Shown in pieces: positions 55,315 to 64,000 of a stretch of DNA of 64,000 nt. A program made the translations under genes and the position numbers. Position 1 is the first letter of the stretch, and the number at the start of each line of letters is the position of its first letter. The notes under the pieces were generated by a model. That model did no database searches. It saw only the letters and a program-made list of their open reading frames with translations, and was not told the origin of the DNA. Source of the stretch: Burkholderia sp. MS389 (GTDB lineage Bacteria > Pseudomonadota > Gammaproteobacteria > Burkholderiales > Burkholderiaceae); assembly GCF_016899425.1 (NCBI RefSeq), contig NZ_CP045995.1, forward strand, positions 2,356,001 through 2,420,000, read 5' to 3'.

Positions 55315-56324
55315 GCGGCCTCCGAGCGCGCGCGGCGGGTTCGTGTCGGGCGAGGCGGGCGCGCCGTGCGTTCGGTGCGCAGCCGGTCGCCGCGCAGCAG
55401 CGCATCGTGCGCGGCGGCGTCGTGAAAAATCACGTCGTCGAGCAGCGTGCGCGTCGTGCGGCGCAGCGCGTCGAGCAGCGCATCGACGGCCGCCGTGCGC
55501 GCCTTGCCGGTCGGCGTCGCGACGCCGAACGCGAACGGGATGTCGACGTCGAGCGGGCGTGCGACGACCCCGTCCACCGGCAGCGCGACGCCGGTTGCCG
55601 GATCGACGATGCCGATCCCGATGCCCGCGCGCGCGGCCATCACCGCATTCAGCGACGCATTGGTTTCGATGAACACGCGCGCCTCGACACGCGCGGCCGC
55701 GAACGCCGCGTCGATCCGCTGGCGCAGCCGATGCCGGTTCGCGACCGTCACGATGCGGCGCCGCGCGAGGTCGCGCAACGCAATGCGAGGTTTCGCCGCG
55801 AGCGGATCGCCGGCCGGCAGCACGGCGACGCACGGCGTCTGCGCGATCCAGTGCACGTCGAGCCCGGCATGCGCCATCGGCAGCGTGACGACGCCGACAT
55901 CGGCCGTGCCGGCCAGCACCTCGTGCACCACATGCTCGGCCGATTCGCTGCGCAACTGGTAGTGCGGCGCATGCGTATCGTCGGGCAGCGCGGCGAGCGC
56001 GGTCGGCACGAGCGTGGCCGCGAGCGACGGCGTGGCCGCGATGCGCACGGGTTCGGCGGTGTCGTCGCCGAGCGCGCGGGCCCGCGCCTCGATCGCGCGC
56101 AGGCCGACCAGCGAGCGTTCGACTTCCTCGTACAGCAGAAACGCGCGCCGCGTCGGCGTGACGCGCGGGCCGTGCCGGTCGAACAGCGCGTAGCCGAGAT
56201 CGGCTTCGAGTTCCTGGATCTGCCGCGTGACGGCCGGCTGCGAGCGGCCGAGCAGTTCGCCCGCGCCGGTGACGCTGCCGGCCGACATGACCGCGGAAAA
56301 GGCTTCGAGTTGATGCAACTCCAT
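55311..56324 (-). CDS. LysR-family transcriptional regulator, first gene of its operon
   Basis: A 337-aa LysR protein with HTH LHQLEAFSAVMSAGSVTGAG and LGRSQPAVTRQIQELEADLG, effector domain from about 90, and a basic C-terminal tail (RPPRPTRTRRARSEAA). Unusually it leads the operon with 4-bp overlap to the monooxygenase gene instead of being divergent from it. ATG 56324 is the family-like start. It faces the ABC transporter genes across 355 bp and may control both. Confidence 0.88.
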   Translation of the reverse strand: MELHQLEAFSAVMSAGSVTGAGELLGRSQPAVTRQIQELEADLGYALFDRHGPRVTPTRRAFLLYEEVERSLVGLRAIEARARALGDDTAEPVRIAATPSLAATLVPTALAALPDDTHAPHYQLRSESAEHVVHEVLAGTADVGVVTLPMAHAGLDVHWIAQTPCVAVLPAGDPLAAKPRIALRDLARRRIVTVANRHRLRQRIDAAFAAARVEARVFIETNASLNAVMAARAGIGIGIVDPATGVALPVDGVVARPLDVDIPFAFGVATPTGKARTAAVDALLDALRRTTRTLLDDVIFHDAAAHDALLRGDRLRTERTARPPRPTRTRRARSEAA

Positions 56325-56679
56325 GACGCGTTCCGATGATGCGATTTGCGCATTGTAGGAGTGCAAGCATGCGCGATTCATATAATGATTTTTGCTATCG
56401 ACAGCGGGAAAACTGCGAAGCGCGCGATCGTCGCGGCGGCCGGCCATGCGCGCATGCGCGCCGGTTGCGCGGGGTGACAAAAACGAAAGGCCAATCGAAT
56501 CAACGCGATGCGACGCATGCCGGCATGTCGATCGAGGCAGCGGGTAGCCTGGATCGATCATGAGCGTTATCCGCTTCGCGCCGCGTGCGATATCGATATG
56601 CGCAAAACTTCGTTGGATCGTCCTGAACCCGATGGTTACATGCCCTCACTCTTTTCGATTGACTGAAGCAGGGGGACGC
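56325..56679. other. Divergent regulatory region between LysR operon and ABC transporter
   Basis: A 355-bp gap without a gene. An A/T-rich segment around 56376-56394 contains TATAAT (56381-56386) and is the likeliest promoter area. On the minus strand TACAAT lies about 28 bp ahead of the LysR start, but its -35 match is weak. Confidence 0.45.
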
Positions 56680-57873
56680 ATGAACGTTTCGGGGAACGAC
56701 GCGCGCGGCGCATGGTGGCGCGTGCTGGGCACGGTGGCGGCGCTCGCCGCCGCATGGGGCTTGTCGACAGGCGGTGCGCTCGCGGCCGGCGTGTCGGGCG
56801 AGCCGGTGGTGATCGGCGCGAGCGGGCCGCTCACGGGCCAGGACGCGCAATACGGCGAGCAGTGGAAGCGCGGCTTCGATCTCGCGCTCGACGAGATCAA
56901 CGGCAGCGGCGGCATTCACGGCCGGCCGCTCGCGATCGACTTCCAGGACAGTCGCAGCGACCCGCGCCAGGCGGTGGCGATCGCGCAGAAGTTCGTCGCC
57001 GATCCGCGCATCGCGATCGAGCTCGGCGACTTCTCGAGCGCGACGTCGATGGCCGCGTCGCCGATCTACCAGCGCGGGCAACTGATCCAGTTCGGCTTCA
57101 CGAATTCGCATCCGGATTTCACGAAGGGCGGCGACTATCTGTGGAGCACCGCGCTGAGCCAGGCGGAGGAACAACCGCTGCTCGCGCGCTATGCGGTGAG
57201 GGAACTCGGCTTCAAGCGGATCGCGGTGCTGTACCTGAACACGGACTGGGGCCGCACCAGCAAGGACATCTTCGCGAAGGCGGTGACGGGGTTCGGCGCG
57301 CAGGTCGTCGCGGCCGAAGGCTACCAGCCGGCGGAGAAGGATTTCCGCTCGACGCTCGTGCGCATCGGCGAATCGAAGCCGGATTCGATCGTGCTGATCT
57401 CGTACTACGCGGACGGCGCGCAGATCGTGCGCCAGGCGCGCACGTCGGGCGTCGCGCTGCCGATCGCGGCGGTGGGCTCCGTGTATTCGCCGAAGTTCCT
57501 CGAACTGGGCGGTACGGCCGTCGAAGGCGTCTATACGGAATCGAACTTCTTCCCGGCCGAACCGCGCCCCGAGGTGCAGGCGTTCGTGCAGCGCTATCGC
57601 GCGAAATTCCACGCCGATCCCGATTCGTTCGTCGCGCGCGCGTACGACGCGCTGATCCTGTCGGCGGAAGTGCTGCGCCGCTACGGCACGACGCGCCAGG
57701 CCGCGCACGACGGCTTCGCGAAGATCAGCGACGTGCCGAGCGTGATCTTCGGCAAGGTGCGCTTCGATCCGCAGACGCGCCGCGTCGCCGGCGCGCGCAC
57801 CGTGTATCTGGTCGTGAAGCAGGGGCAGTGGGCGCTGTGGGACGGCGCGAAGCCGCAACTCGCGGCGCGCTGA
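56680..57873 (+). CDS. ABC transporter substrate-binding protein (branched-chain amino acid/amide type)
   Basis: A 397-aa periplasmic binding protein: signal peptide (VLGTVAALAAAWGLSTGGALA), then VVIGASGPLTGQDAQYGEQWK, as in LivK/UrtA-type proteins, and FVQRYRAKFHADPDSFVARA. ATG 56680 follows GGGGGAC. First gene of a transporter operon. The ligand cannot be read; branched-chain amino acids, amides or aromatic acids are all possible. Confidence 0.88.
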   Translation: MNVSGNDARGAWWRVLGTVAALAAAWGLSTGGALAAGVSGEPVVIGASGPLTGQDAQYGEQWKRGFDLALDEINGSGGIHGRPLAIDFQDSRSDPRQAVAIAQKFVADPRIAIELGDFSSATSMAASPIYQRGQLIQFGFTNSHPDFTKGGDYLWSTALSQAEEQPLLARYAVRELGFKRIAVLYLNTDWGRTSKDIFAKAVTGFGAQVVAAEGYQPAEKDFRSTLVRIGESKPDSIVLISYYADGAQIVRQARTSGVALPIAAVGSVYSPKFLELGGTAVEGVYTESNFFPAEPRPEVQAFVQRYRAKFHADPDSFVARAYDALILSAEVLRRYGTTRQAAHDGFAKISDVPSVIFGKVRFDPQTRRVAGARTVYLVVKQGQWALWDGAKPQLAAR

Positions 57874-57907
57874 ACCCGAACCGCACGCACATGACGGACG
57901 CATCCTG

Positions 57908-59719
57908 ATGGCTTCCTGGCTCGACTACACGCTCAACGGCCTCATCGTCGGCAACATCTACGCGCTGCTCGCGGTCGGGCTCGCGCTGATCTTCGGCGTG
58001 TCGCACCTGATCAACTTCGCGCACGGCTCGGTGTACATGGTCGGCGCGTTCATCGGCTGGCTGTGCCTGACGCGCTTCGGGCTGCCGCTGCCGGTTGCGC
58101 TCGCGGCGGTCGTGGTCGGGTGCGGCGCGCTCGGCATCGCGATCGAGCGGATCGGGTTGCGGCCGCTGCGCCACGCCGCGCGCATCGCGCCGCTGCTCGC
58201 GACGATCGGCATCAGCTTCATCCTCGATCAGCTCGCGCAGCTCGCGTTCGGCGCGGACCCGCGCGCGGTGCCGACGCCGCTGCCCGACTGGCACGTGCGG
58301 ATCGCCGGCGCGACGCTCGGCTCGCTCGACCTGCTGATCGCGGGCATCGGCATCGCGGCGGCCGCGCTGCTGTACGGCTTCCTGCGCTTCACGCGGCTCG
58401 GCTGGGCCGTGCGCGCGACCGCGCAGGATCGCGACGCCGCGTTGCAGATGGGCGTCGACGTCGATCGCGTGAACCAGACCGTGTTCGCGATCGCGTGCGC
58501 GCTCGGTGGCGTGAGCGGGCTGCTGGTCGGCATGTACTACAACAGCATCGATCCGGCGATGGGCTTCCAGGCGACGCTGAAGGGCGTCGTCGCGCTGCTG
58601 ATCGGCGGGCTCGGCAACGTGCCGGGTGCGATCGCGGGCAGCCTGCTGCTCGGTCTCGTCGAAAGCTACGGCGTCGCGCTGTTCGGCACCAGCTATCGCG
58701 ACCTGTTCGCGTTCGGACTGCTGATCGTCTTCCTCGTGTGGCGGCCGAACGGCTTGTTCAGTGCGAACCGTGCGCTGCCGCCGGAGCCGATGACGGGCAC
58801 CTTCCTCGCTGTCGCGAAAGCCGTGCGCGTGCCGCGCCCGGTGCTCGTCGCGCTGATCGCGGCGGCGGCCGTGCTGCCGTGGCTCGGGGCATCGCCTTAC
58901 GTGCTGCAGACGCTGACCAACGCGTGGCTGTACGGGCTGCTCGCGCTGAGTCTCACGCTCGTCGCGGGTACGGTCGGGCAGATCTCGCTCGGCCACGCCG
59001 CGCTGCTCGTGATCGGCGCGTATGCGTCGGCGCTGCTGTCGTCGGATCTCGGCTGGTCGCCGGCCGTGACGATTCCGTGCGCGGGCGCGATCACCGCCGT
59101 GTTCGGCACGCTGCTCGTCTATCCGGCGTTCCGCTTGCGTGGGCACTACGTGTCGATCGCGACGCTCGGGATCGGCGAAGTGGTGAGCCTCGTGATCCTG
59201 AACTGGGACAGCCTGACGCGCGGCCCGCTCGGCATCACCGGCATCGCGCCGCTGCCGTGGGCGACGACCGCGCGCGCCGCGTACTGGTTCACGTTCGCGG
59301 TGCTCGTCGTGTTCGCGCTCGTACAGGTGCGGCTGCTGCGTTCGCATCTGGGCCGCACGCTACGCGCGGTGCGCGAGGACGACGTCGCCGCGCGTGCGCA
59401 CGGCATCGCGCCGAACCGCTACAAGGCGATCGCGTTCGCGGTCGGCGGCGTCGCGGCGGGCGTGAGCGGCGGCATCGCCGCGCATCTGTACAGCTACATC
59501 AATCACCAGACCTTCGATTCGCAGGTGTCGATCCTCGCGCTGACGATGGTGATCCTGGGCGGGCTCGGCAACGTGCTCGGCGGCATCGTCGGCGCGATCG
59601 CGCTGATCGGGCTGCCCGAGCTGTTCCGCTGGGCGGCTGACTACCGGATGCTGATCTACGGCCTCGTGCTGCTGCTGCTCGTCCGGTTCCGGCCGCAGGG
59701 CCTGCTCGGCACGGTGTGA
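57908..59719 (+). CDS. Fused LivH-LivM-type ABC permease
   Basis: A 603-aa protein joining two permeases normally separate. Residues 1 to about 290 are LivH-like (LNGLIVGNIYALLAVGLALI, LLIGGLGNVPGAIAGSLLLG) and about 305-603 LivM-like (GLLALSLTLVAGTVGQISLG, MVILGGLGNVLGGIVGAIAL). Both have the EAA-like loops. The fusion gives a fixed 1:1 heterodimer. Follows the binding protein by 34 bp. Confidence 0.9.
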   Translation: MASWLDYTLNGLIVGNIYALLAVGLALIFGVSHLINFAHGSVYMVGAFIGWLCLTRFGLPLPVALAAVVVGCGALGIAIERIGLRPLRHAARIAPLLATIGISFILDQLAQLAFGADPRAVPTPLPDWHVRIAGATLGSLDLLIAGIGIAAAALLYGFLRFTRLGWAVRATAQDRDAALQMGVDVDRVNQTVFAIACALGGVSGLLVGMYYNSIDPAMGFQATLKGVVALLIGGLGNVPGAIAGSLLLGLVESYGVALFGTSYRDLFAFGLLIVFLVWRPNGLFSANRALPPEPMTGTFLAVAKAVRVPRPVLVALIAAAAVLPWLGASPYVLQTLTNAWLYGLLALSLTLVAGTVGQISLGHAALLVIGAYASALLSSDLGWSPAVTIPCAGAITAVFGTLLVYPAFRLRGHYVSIATLGIGEVVSLVILNWDSLTRGPLGITGIAPLPWATTARAAYWFTFAVLVVFALVQVRLLRSHLGRTLRAVREDDVAARAHGIAPNRYKAIAFAVGGVAAGVSGGIAAHLYSYINHQTFDSQVSILALTMVILGGLGNVLGGIVGAIALIGLPELFRWAADYRMLIYGLVLLLLVRFRPQGLLGTV

Positions 59720-59730
59720 GGAGGAATGCG

Positions 59731-60588
59731 ATGACGACCACCCGACCCCTGCTCGACGTGCAGGGCCTGACGCGCCGCTTCGACGGCGTGACCGCGCTCG
59801 ACGGCGCGAGCCTGACGCTCGCCGGCGGCGAGCTGCTGAGCGTGATCGGCCCGAACGGTGCGGGCAAGTCGACGCTGTTCAACCTGATCGCGGGCGCCGA
59901 CCGGCCCGATGCCGGCCGCGTGACGTTCGACGGCCGCGACATCACGGGCACGGCGCCCGAGCGGCTCGCGGCGCTCGGCATCGCGCGCACGTTCCAGCAC
60001 GGCCGCGTGTTCGGCAACCTGAGCGTGCTCGACAACGTGCTGATCGGCGCGCATGCGCGGCTGCGCGCGGCGCGGCCCGGCTGGCCGGCGCTCGGCGCGG
60101 CCGCCGAGGTGTGGCGCGCGCTCGTGCGGCCCGCGTCGGTACGCCGCGAAGAGGCCGCGTTGCGCGAAGAAGCGCGCGCGATCGTCGCCGGCTTCGGCGA
60201 ACGGCTCACGCCGCGCATCGATCATCCGGCGCACAGCCTGTCGTATGCGAACCGGCGGCGTGTGGAGATCGGCCGCGCGCTTGCGCTGCATCCGCGCCTG
60301 CTGCTGCTCGACGAGCCGACGGCCGGGATGAACGAGACGGAAACGGCCGAGATGCTGCAACTGATCCAGTCGCTGAAGGCGCGCGGGCTGACGATCCTGC
60401 TGATCGAGCACAAGCTCGAACTCGTGATGCGCGTGTCCGATCGCGTGATGGTGCTCGACAACGGCGTGAAGATCGCCGAAGGCGCGCCGCGCGACGTGCG
60501 GCACGACCCGCGCGTGATCGAGGCTTATCTCGGCCGCCGCCATGCGGGCGGTGCGCCGGCCGAGCGCGCCGCGCAGGCGGCCGCATGA
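59731..60588 (+). CDS. LivG-type ABC transporter ATP-binding protein
   Basis: A 285-aa ABC ATPase with Walker A VIGPNGAGKSTLFN, Walker B LLLLDEPTAGM and the LivG-typical C-terminal VRHDPRVIEAYLGRRH. The signature loop reads LSYANRRRVEIGRAL, lacking the usual G-Q (LSYGQ). ATG 59731 is preceded by GAGGAGGAATGCG. The stop overlaps livF start (ATGA). Confidence 0.9.
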   Translation: MTTTRPLLDVQGLTRRFDGVTALDGASLTLAGGELLSVIGPNGAGKSTLFNLIAGADRPDAGRVTFDGRDITGTAPERLAALGIARTFQHGRVFGNLSVLDNVLIGAHARLRAARPGWPALGAAAEVWRALVRPASVRREEAALREEARAIVAGFGERLTPRIDHPAHSLSYANRRRVEIGRALALHPRLLLLDEPTAGMNETETAEMLQLIQSLKARGLTILLIEHKLELVMRVSDRVMVLDNGVKIAEGAPRDVRHDPRVIEAYLGRRHAGGAPAERAAQAAA

Positions 60589-61349
60589 GCTTGCAATCTT
60601 CCGGACCCGATACGACCATGACCGACGCGCTGCTGAAACTCGAACACCTCGACACGTTCTACGGGCCCGTGCAGGTGCATTTCGACGTGAATTTCGAAGT
60701 CGGCCGCGGGCAGATCGTCAGCCTGCTCGGCGGCAACGCGAGCGGCAAGTCGACGACGATGAAGCTGATCCTCGGGCTGATGCGTCCGCGTCGCGGCGTC
60801 GTGCGTTTCGACGGCGACGACGTGACCGCGCTCGCGACGCCGCAGCGCGTGCGGCGCGGGATCGCGGCCGTGCCGGAAGCGCGGCGGCTGTTCGGCGACA
60901 TGAGCGTTCGCGAGAACCTGCTGATGGGCGCTTACACGCGCGGCGATCGTGCGGCGGTGGCCGACGACTACGCGCGTGTGCTCGATTTGTTTCCGCGGGT
61001 GCGCGAACGGCTCGCTCAGCGCGCGGGCACGCTGTCGGGCGGCGAGCAGCAGATGCTCGCGATGGCGCGTGCGCTGATGGCGCGGCCGAAACTGATCTGC
61101 ATGGACGAGCCGACGATGGGGCTGTCGCCGCTGTACGTCGACAAGGTGCTGGAGCTGATCGACGCGATCAACAAGCAAGGCGTGACGGTGTTCATGGTCG
61201 AGCAGAACGCGAGCCTCGCGCTGGAGATCGCGCATTACGGGTATGTGCTGCAGACGGGGCGCGTCGTGCTCGAAGGGCCCGCGAAAACGCTGCTCGACGA
61301 TGAGCGCGTGCGCGATGCGTATCTCGGTGGGGAGGCGGTGGTGGCGTAG
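60585..61349 (+). CDS. LivF-type ABC transporter ATP-binding protein
   Basis: A 254-aa ABC ATPase: Walker A LLGGNASGKSTTMK, canonical signature LSGGEQQMLAMARALM, and Walker B in LICMDEPTMGLSP. ATG 60585 overlaps the LivG stop; a second ATG 11 codons later is possible. It completes the five-component transporter (binding protein, fused permease, two ATPases). Confidence 0.9.
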   Translation: MSLQSSGPDTTMTDALLKLEHLDTFYGPVQVHFDVNFEVGRGQIVSLLGGNASGKSTTMKLILGLMRPRRGVVRFDGDDVTALATPQRVRRGIAAVPEARRLFGDMSVRENLLMGAYTRGDRAAVADDYARVLDLFPRVRERLAQRAGTLSGGEQQMLAMARALMARPKLICMDEPTMGLSPLYVDKVLELIDAINKQGVTVFMVEQNASLALEIAHYGYVLQTGRVVLEGPAKTLLDDERVRDAYLGGEAVVA

Positions 61350-61436
61350 GCGGCGCAAGCAGGCGCTGCCAGGCGCCGCGAAATGTGGAGTAGATTGGCG
61401 TTCTGTCGCGATCGACACCACGGAGAGCACCGCGCC

Positions 61437-61889
61437 ATGTTGACCTATTCCATCCAGAAAGCCGGCTACGATTTCAACCAGCTCGATCAGCAGGGCGCGA
61501 CCGACTACGCGTCGTTCGTTCATGCGTTCGATGCGTTCCCTTGGGCTGCTCAGCACGTCGAATGGAACGAGACGCAGGACGGCCCGCTGCCGGCGCTCGT
61601 GCTGCAGCATGCCGACGATCAGCGCGAGCTGTGGGTGACCGCGTTGACGGATGCGCATTCGGACGGCTTCCAGTTGAATGCGGTGTCCATGCGGATGAAG
61701 AAGGGGCTCTTCGGCATCGGCAAGGGCAAGCTGGAGCAGCACGTCGACACGATCGACGTGAGAAAGCGCGTCGATGTCGATGCGTTGTGCAGGCTGTTCT
61801 GCGAGCGCCAGTATGACGAGCTGGACCAATTGGTTGCGCGACACGCGCAGCGCAACGCCGACGACGCGGATCGGGACAGCGACGACTGA
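61437..61889 (+). CDS. Hypothetical protein
   Basis: A 150-aa soluble acidic protein (FVHAFDAFPWAAQHVEWNET, LWVTALTDAHSDGFQLNAVS, KKGLFGIGKGKLEQHV) ending in an Asp-rich tail. No signal peptide or membrane helix. Family not recognised. It lies 87 bp past the transporter operon on the same strand but has no evident link. Confidence 0.65.
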   Translation: MLTYSIQKAGYDFNQLDQQGATDYASFVHAFDAFPWAAQHVEWNETQDGPLPALVLQHADDQRELWVTALTDAHSDGFQLNAVSMRMKKGLFGIGKGKLEQHVDTIDVRKRVDVDALCRLFCERQYDELDQLVARHAQRNADDADRDSDD

Positions 61890-61945
61890 ACGCGTGTCGC
61901 CCGGTGGCGTTCGATCGAACGTGCGTGCGCCGGATTCGCGGTTGC

Positions 61946-63370
61946 CTAATCGTCGCTCGCGGCGTGCGTCGCCGCCGCGCGCGGAAACGTCAGCACCACC
62001 GCGAACCCGCCCGCATCGGGAAACGCAAACCGCACGCGCCCGCCGTGCGCCTTCATCACTTCCTGCACGATCGCGAGCCCGAGGCCGGACCCGGTACGCC
62101 GCTCGCTGCCGTCCGGCGCGATTCGCACGAACGGCTGCAACGCCGCGTCCCAGTGCTCGCGCGGTATCCCGCGCCCGTTGTCGGTGACGGTCAGCGTCAC
62201 CGTGCCCTCTGCATTGCCGGCGGTCGCGACCGACACGACGATGTCGTCCGCGTGGCCGTGCAGCAGCGCGTTGTGCAGCACGTTCGACAGCGCTTCCTGA
62301 AGACTGATCGCATCGCCGTCGATCCATGCGTGCGGCGCGTCGCTCGCGAACGCAACGGCCACGTCGCGTTCGCCGGCGAGCGGAATCGTGCGGCCCAGGA
62401 CCTCTTTCGCGAGCGTGACGAGTTCGACCGGTTGCAGTGGCACGGCCTCGGTGCGATGAATCACCATCGCATGATTGAGCAACTGGCCGGTGAGCCGGCC
62501 GACGTCCGAAGAAGTCGCACGCAACGCATCGAGCCGCGCCGCGTGACGCGCGGGATCCGATTCGCCGTCGAGCAGCTCGATCTGCGCGTCGAGCCGCGCG
62601 AGCGGCGTGCGCATCTGGTGCGCGGCGTCGGCGATGAAGCGCTGCATCGCGTTGATCCGCTCGGCAAGGCGGTGCATCAGGCCATTGATCGACCCGATGA
62701 TCGCGTCGATCTCGCTCGGCGTATCGACGGCCACCGGCCGCAGGTCGGCCGGGTCGCGCGCGGCGATGATCGTGCCGATCTGCGCGAGCGGGCGCAGGCC
62801 ACGCCGGATCGCGAGGCCGCTCGCGCCGATCGCGAGTACGCTCATCAGCAGGATCAGCGTCCATACCTTGATGCTCATGTCGTTCGTCAGCTGCTGGCGC
62901 GCGTTGGTTGTCTGCGCAACCGTCACGAGCGCCCAGCCCGGCGTGCTTTCCTCGGGCATGAAGCGCGCGATCGTCGCGGTGCGCACCCGATGCCCCTGGT
63001 AGACGGCGTTCGCGAACGCGGGGCCCTGCTTCGCGGCGGCGAGCGTCGCGGGGCTCGCGAGATCGTGGTACCCAGCCACGACCACGCCGCGCGAATCGAC
63101 CACCTTGTAGTAGACGAGGTCGTAGCGCGACAGCGTCGACAGCGCGGCCACCGGCGGATTCAGCGCGAGCACGCCGCCTTGCACGTAGAGGTTTTCGGCG
63201 ACCTGGATCGATGCGCCGGCGAGCAATTGGTCGTACGCGCGTTCGGCCGCGACGCCCGCGTAGTAGCGCGCGATCGCCGCGAGCGCGAGCGCGCCGGTCG
63301 CGACGACGAGCGCGATGAACAGCAGCGTGCGCCCGAACAGCGTCTTCGGGAACCAGTCAATGCGCGGCAA
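61946..63370 (-). CDS. Sensor histidine kinase (TctE-like)
   Basis: A 474-aa membrane kinase: two helices (about 12-36 and 166-188) enclosing a ~130-residue periplasmic sensor, a HAMP-like linker, dimerization helix with H251 in FIADAAHQMRTPLAR, and ATPase motifs DNGRGIPREHW and GSGLGLAIV. It starts at TTG 63370 and overlaps the response-regulator stop by 14 bp, with GGGATGGG upstream. The layout resembles TctE, the tricarboxylate sensor, but the ligand is unknown. Confidence 0.9.
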   Translation of the reverse strand: MPRIDWFPKTLFGRTLLFIALVVATGALALAAIARYYAGVAAERAYDQLLAGASIQVAENLYVQGGVLALNPPVAALSTLSRYDLVYYKVVDSRGVVVAGYHDLASPATLAAAKQGPAFANAVYQGHRVRTATIARFMPEESTPGWALVTVAQTTNARQQLTNDMSIKVWTLILLMSVLAIGASGLAIRRGLRPLAQIGTIIAARDPADLRPVAVDTPSEIDAIIGSINGLMHRLAERINAMQRFIADAAHQMRTPLARLDAQIELLDGESDPARHAARLDALRATSSDVGRLTGQLLNHAMVIHRTEAVPLQPVELVTLAKEVLGRTIPLAGERDVAVAFASDAPHAWIDGDAISLQEALSNVLHNALLHGHADDIVVSVATAGNAEGTVTLTVTDNGRGIPREHWDAALQPFVRIAPDGSERRTGSGLGLAIVQEVMKAHGGRVRFAFPDAGGFAVVLTFPRAAATHAASDD

Positions 63371-64000
63371 TCTGATACCCCATCCCGCGTGCGGTGCGGA
63401 TCTCGACCGAGCTGCCCTGCAGCTTCTTGCGCACGCGCGTCACGTATTGCTCGACCGCGTTCGCGGTCGGCTCGTTGCCGAAGCTGAACAACTGGTTCAG
63501 CAGTTCTTCCTTCGAGAAGATGCGTTGCGGGCGACTCGCGAGGATTTCGAGCAGCGCGAATTCCTGGCGCGACAGCGACAGCGGCTGGCCGTCGAGTTCC
63601 GCGAGACGGCTGCTGCGGTCGATCACGAGGCCGCCGAGCGTCAGCACGTCGTTCGCATGGCCGCTGTTGCGGCGCAGGAGCGCCTGCACGCGTGCGTCGA
63701 GTTCGCGGTAGTCGAACGGCTTCACGAGGTAGTCGTCGGCGCCGAGGCCGAGGCCGCTCACGCGGTCGTCGATCGCCGAGCGCGCGGTGACGAGCAGCAC
63801 GGGCGTCGTGCTGCCCGTCGCGCGCAGGTTGCGCAGTACCGTGAAGCCGTCCATGCCGGGCAGGTTCGCATCGAGCACGACGAGATCGAAGCGCTCGACG
63901 CGCAGCAGCCCGTTCGCGGTCGCGCCGTCGGTTTCGAGATCGACGGCGTGGCCGAGCCGGGCCAGACGGCTGCGGATCGCCGCGCCGATTTCGGCATCGT
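63357..64000 (-). CDS. OmpR-family response regulator (5' end outside window)
   Basis: The frame continues past the window edge. Visible are about 214 residues: most of the receiver domain with phospho-acceptor Asp in FDLVVLDANLPGMDG, VLLVTARSAIDDR, and an OmpR-type winged helix (SRQEFALLEILASRPQRI, VEQYVTRVRKKLQGS). Cognate partner of the overlapping histidine kinase (14 bp overlap). A TctD/QseB-like regulator. Because both lie on the minus strand, the operon's promoter is beyond the window. Confidence 0.92.
   Translation of the reverse strand, partial: DAEIGAAIRSRLARLGHAVDLETDGATANGLLRVERFDLVVLDANLPGMDGFTVLRNLRATGSTTPVLLVTARSAIDDRVSGLGLGADDYLVKPFDYRELDARVQALLRRNSGHANDVLTLGGLVIDRSSRLAELDGQPLSLSRQEFALLEILASRPQRIFSKEELLNQLFSFGNEPTANAVEQYVTRVRKKLQGSSVEIRTARGMGYQIAAH

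Overview
The window is high-GC, densely coded DNA that looks like a Burkholderia cepacia complex genome, most likely a secondary chromosome. The best taxonomic marker is the convergent pair rpfR (PAS-GGDEF-EAL, 667 aa) and rpfF (crotonase, 287 aa), the BDSF quorum-sensing module typical of that group. The many LysR regulators, the accessory groESL and the numerous catabolic and transport cassettes agree with this. I saw no rRNA, tRNA or CRISPR array. The first gene (an amidase) and the last (an OmpR-type response regulator) are cut by the window edges.

Left part (1-7.2 kb). After the amidase tail comes a sulfur cassette: rhodanese, serine O-acetyltransferase, a small XRE regulator, a family 2A encapsulin shell protein, and a cysteine desulfurase with a ~270-residue disordered N-terminal extension. 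It ends in a strong terminator. This is the gene set of the sulfur-storing family 2A encapsulin nanocompartment and is the most striking system here. An identical 13-bp motif lies ahead of both halves. A PtsN-like EIIA, a divergent acetylglutamate-kinase-like protein and a small membrane protein follow.

7.6-20.5 kb. A second groES-groEL operon has a CIRCE operator and a readable promoter. Next are a divergent MDR oxidoreductase/LysR pair and a small patch of atypical, unrecognised genes (12-14 kb) with a decayed membrane-protein gene. A sulfatase operon follows: lipoprotein sulfatase, exported formylglycine-generating-enzyme homologue, NlpA/MetQ-type binding protein and YkgJ protein.

20.5-36.4 kb. 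A LysR regulator faces a putative pyroglutamate pathway (D-glutamate cyclase family protein, MFS transporter, 5-oxoprolinase). Then come rpfR/rpfF, an exported DUF3857/transglutaminase protein, a small ORF, and a divergent AraC regulator/MFS exporter pair.

36.4-47.1 kb. A 285-bp, almost entirely self-complementary MITE-like element flanked by CTAG is followed by small metabolic genes, each with a regulator: aldo/keto reductase-LysR, PEP mutase family protein, MarR-YCII-GST, HAD, ornithine cyclodeaminase family-DSD1 aldolase-LysR, and a thioredoxin-reductase-like flavoprotein divergent from an Rrf2 regulator. Several of the intergenic gaps hold clear palindromic operators.

47.1-64 kb. An uncharacterised chaperone operon (DUF2760, Hsp70, Hsp70 with long C-terminal extension) is followed by a four-gene ATGA-coupled operon (LysR, flavin monooxygenase, two carboxymuconolactone-decarboxylase-fold proteins). 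Divergent from that is a branched-chain amino-acid-type ABC transporter with fused permeases. A small hypothetical gene and a TctE/TctD-like two-component system close the window.

Family assignments come from reading motifs in the translated sequence. No database search was run.
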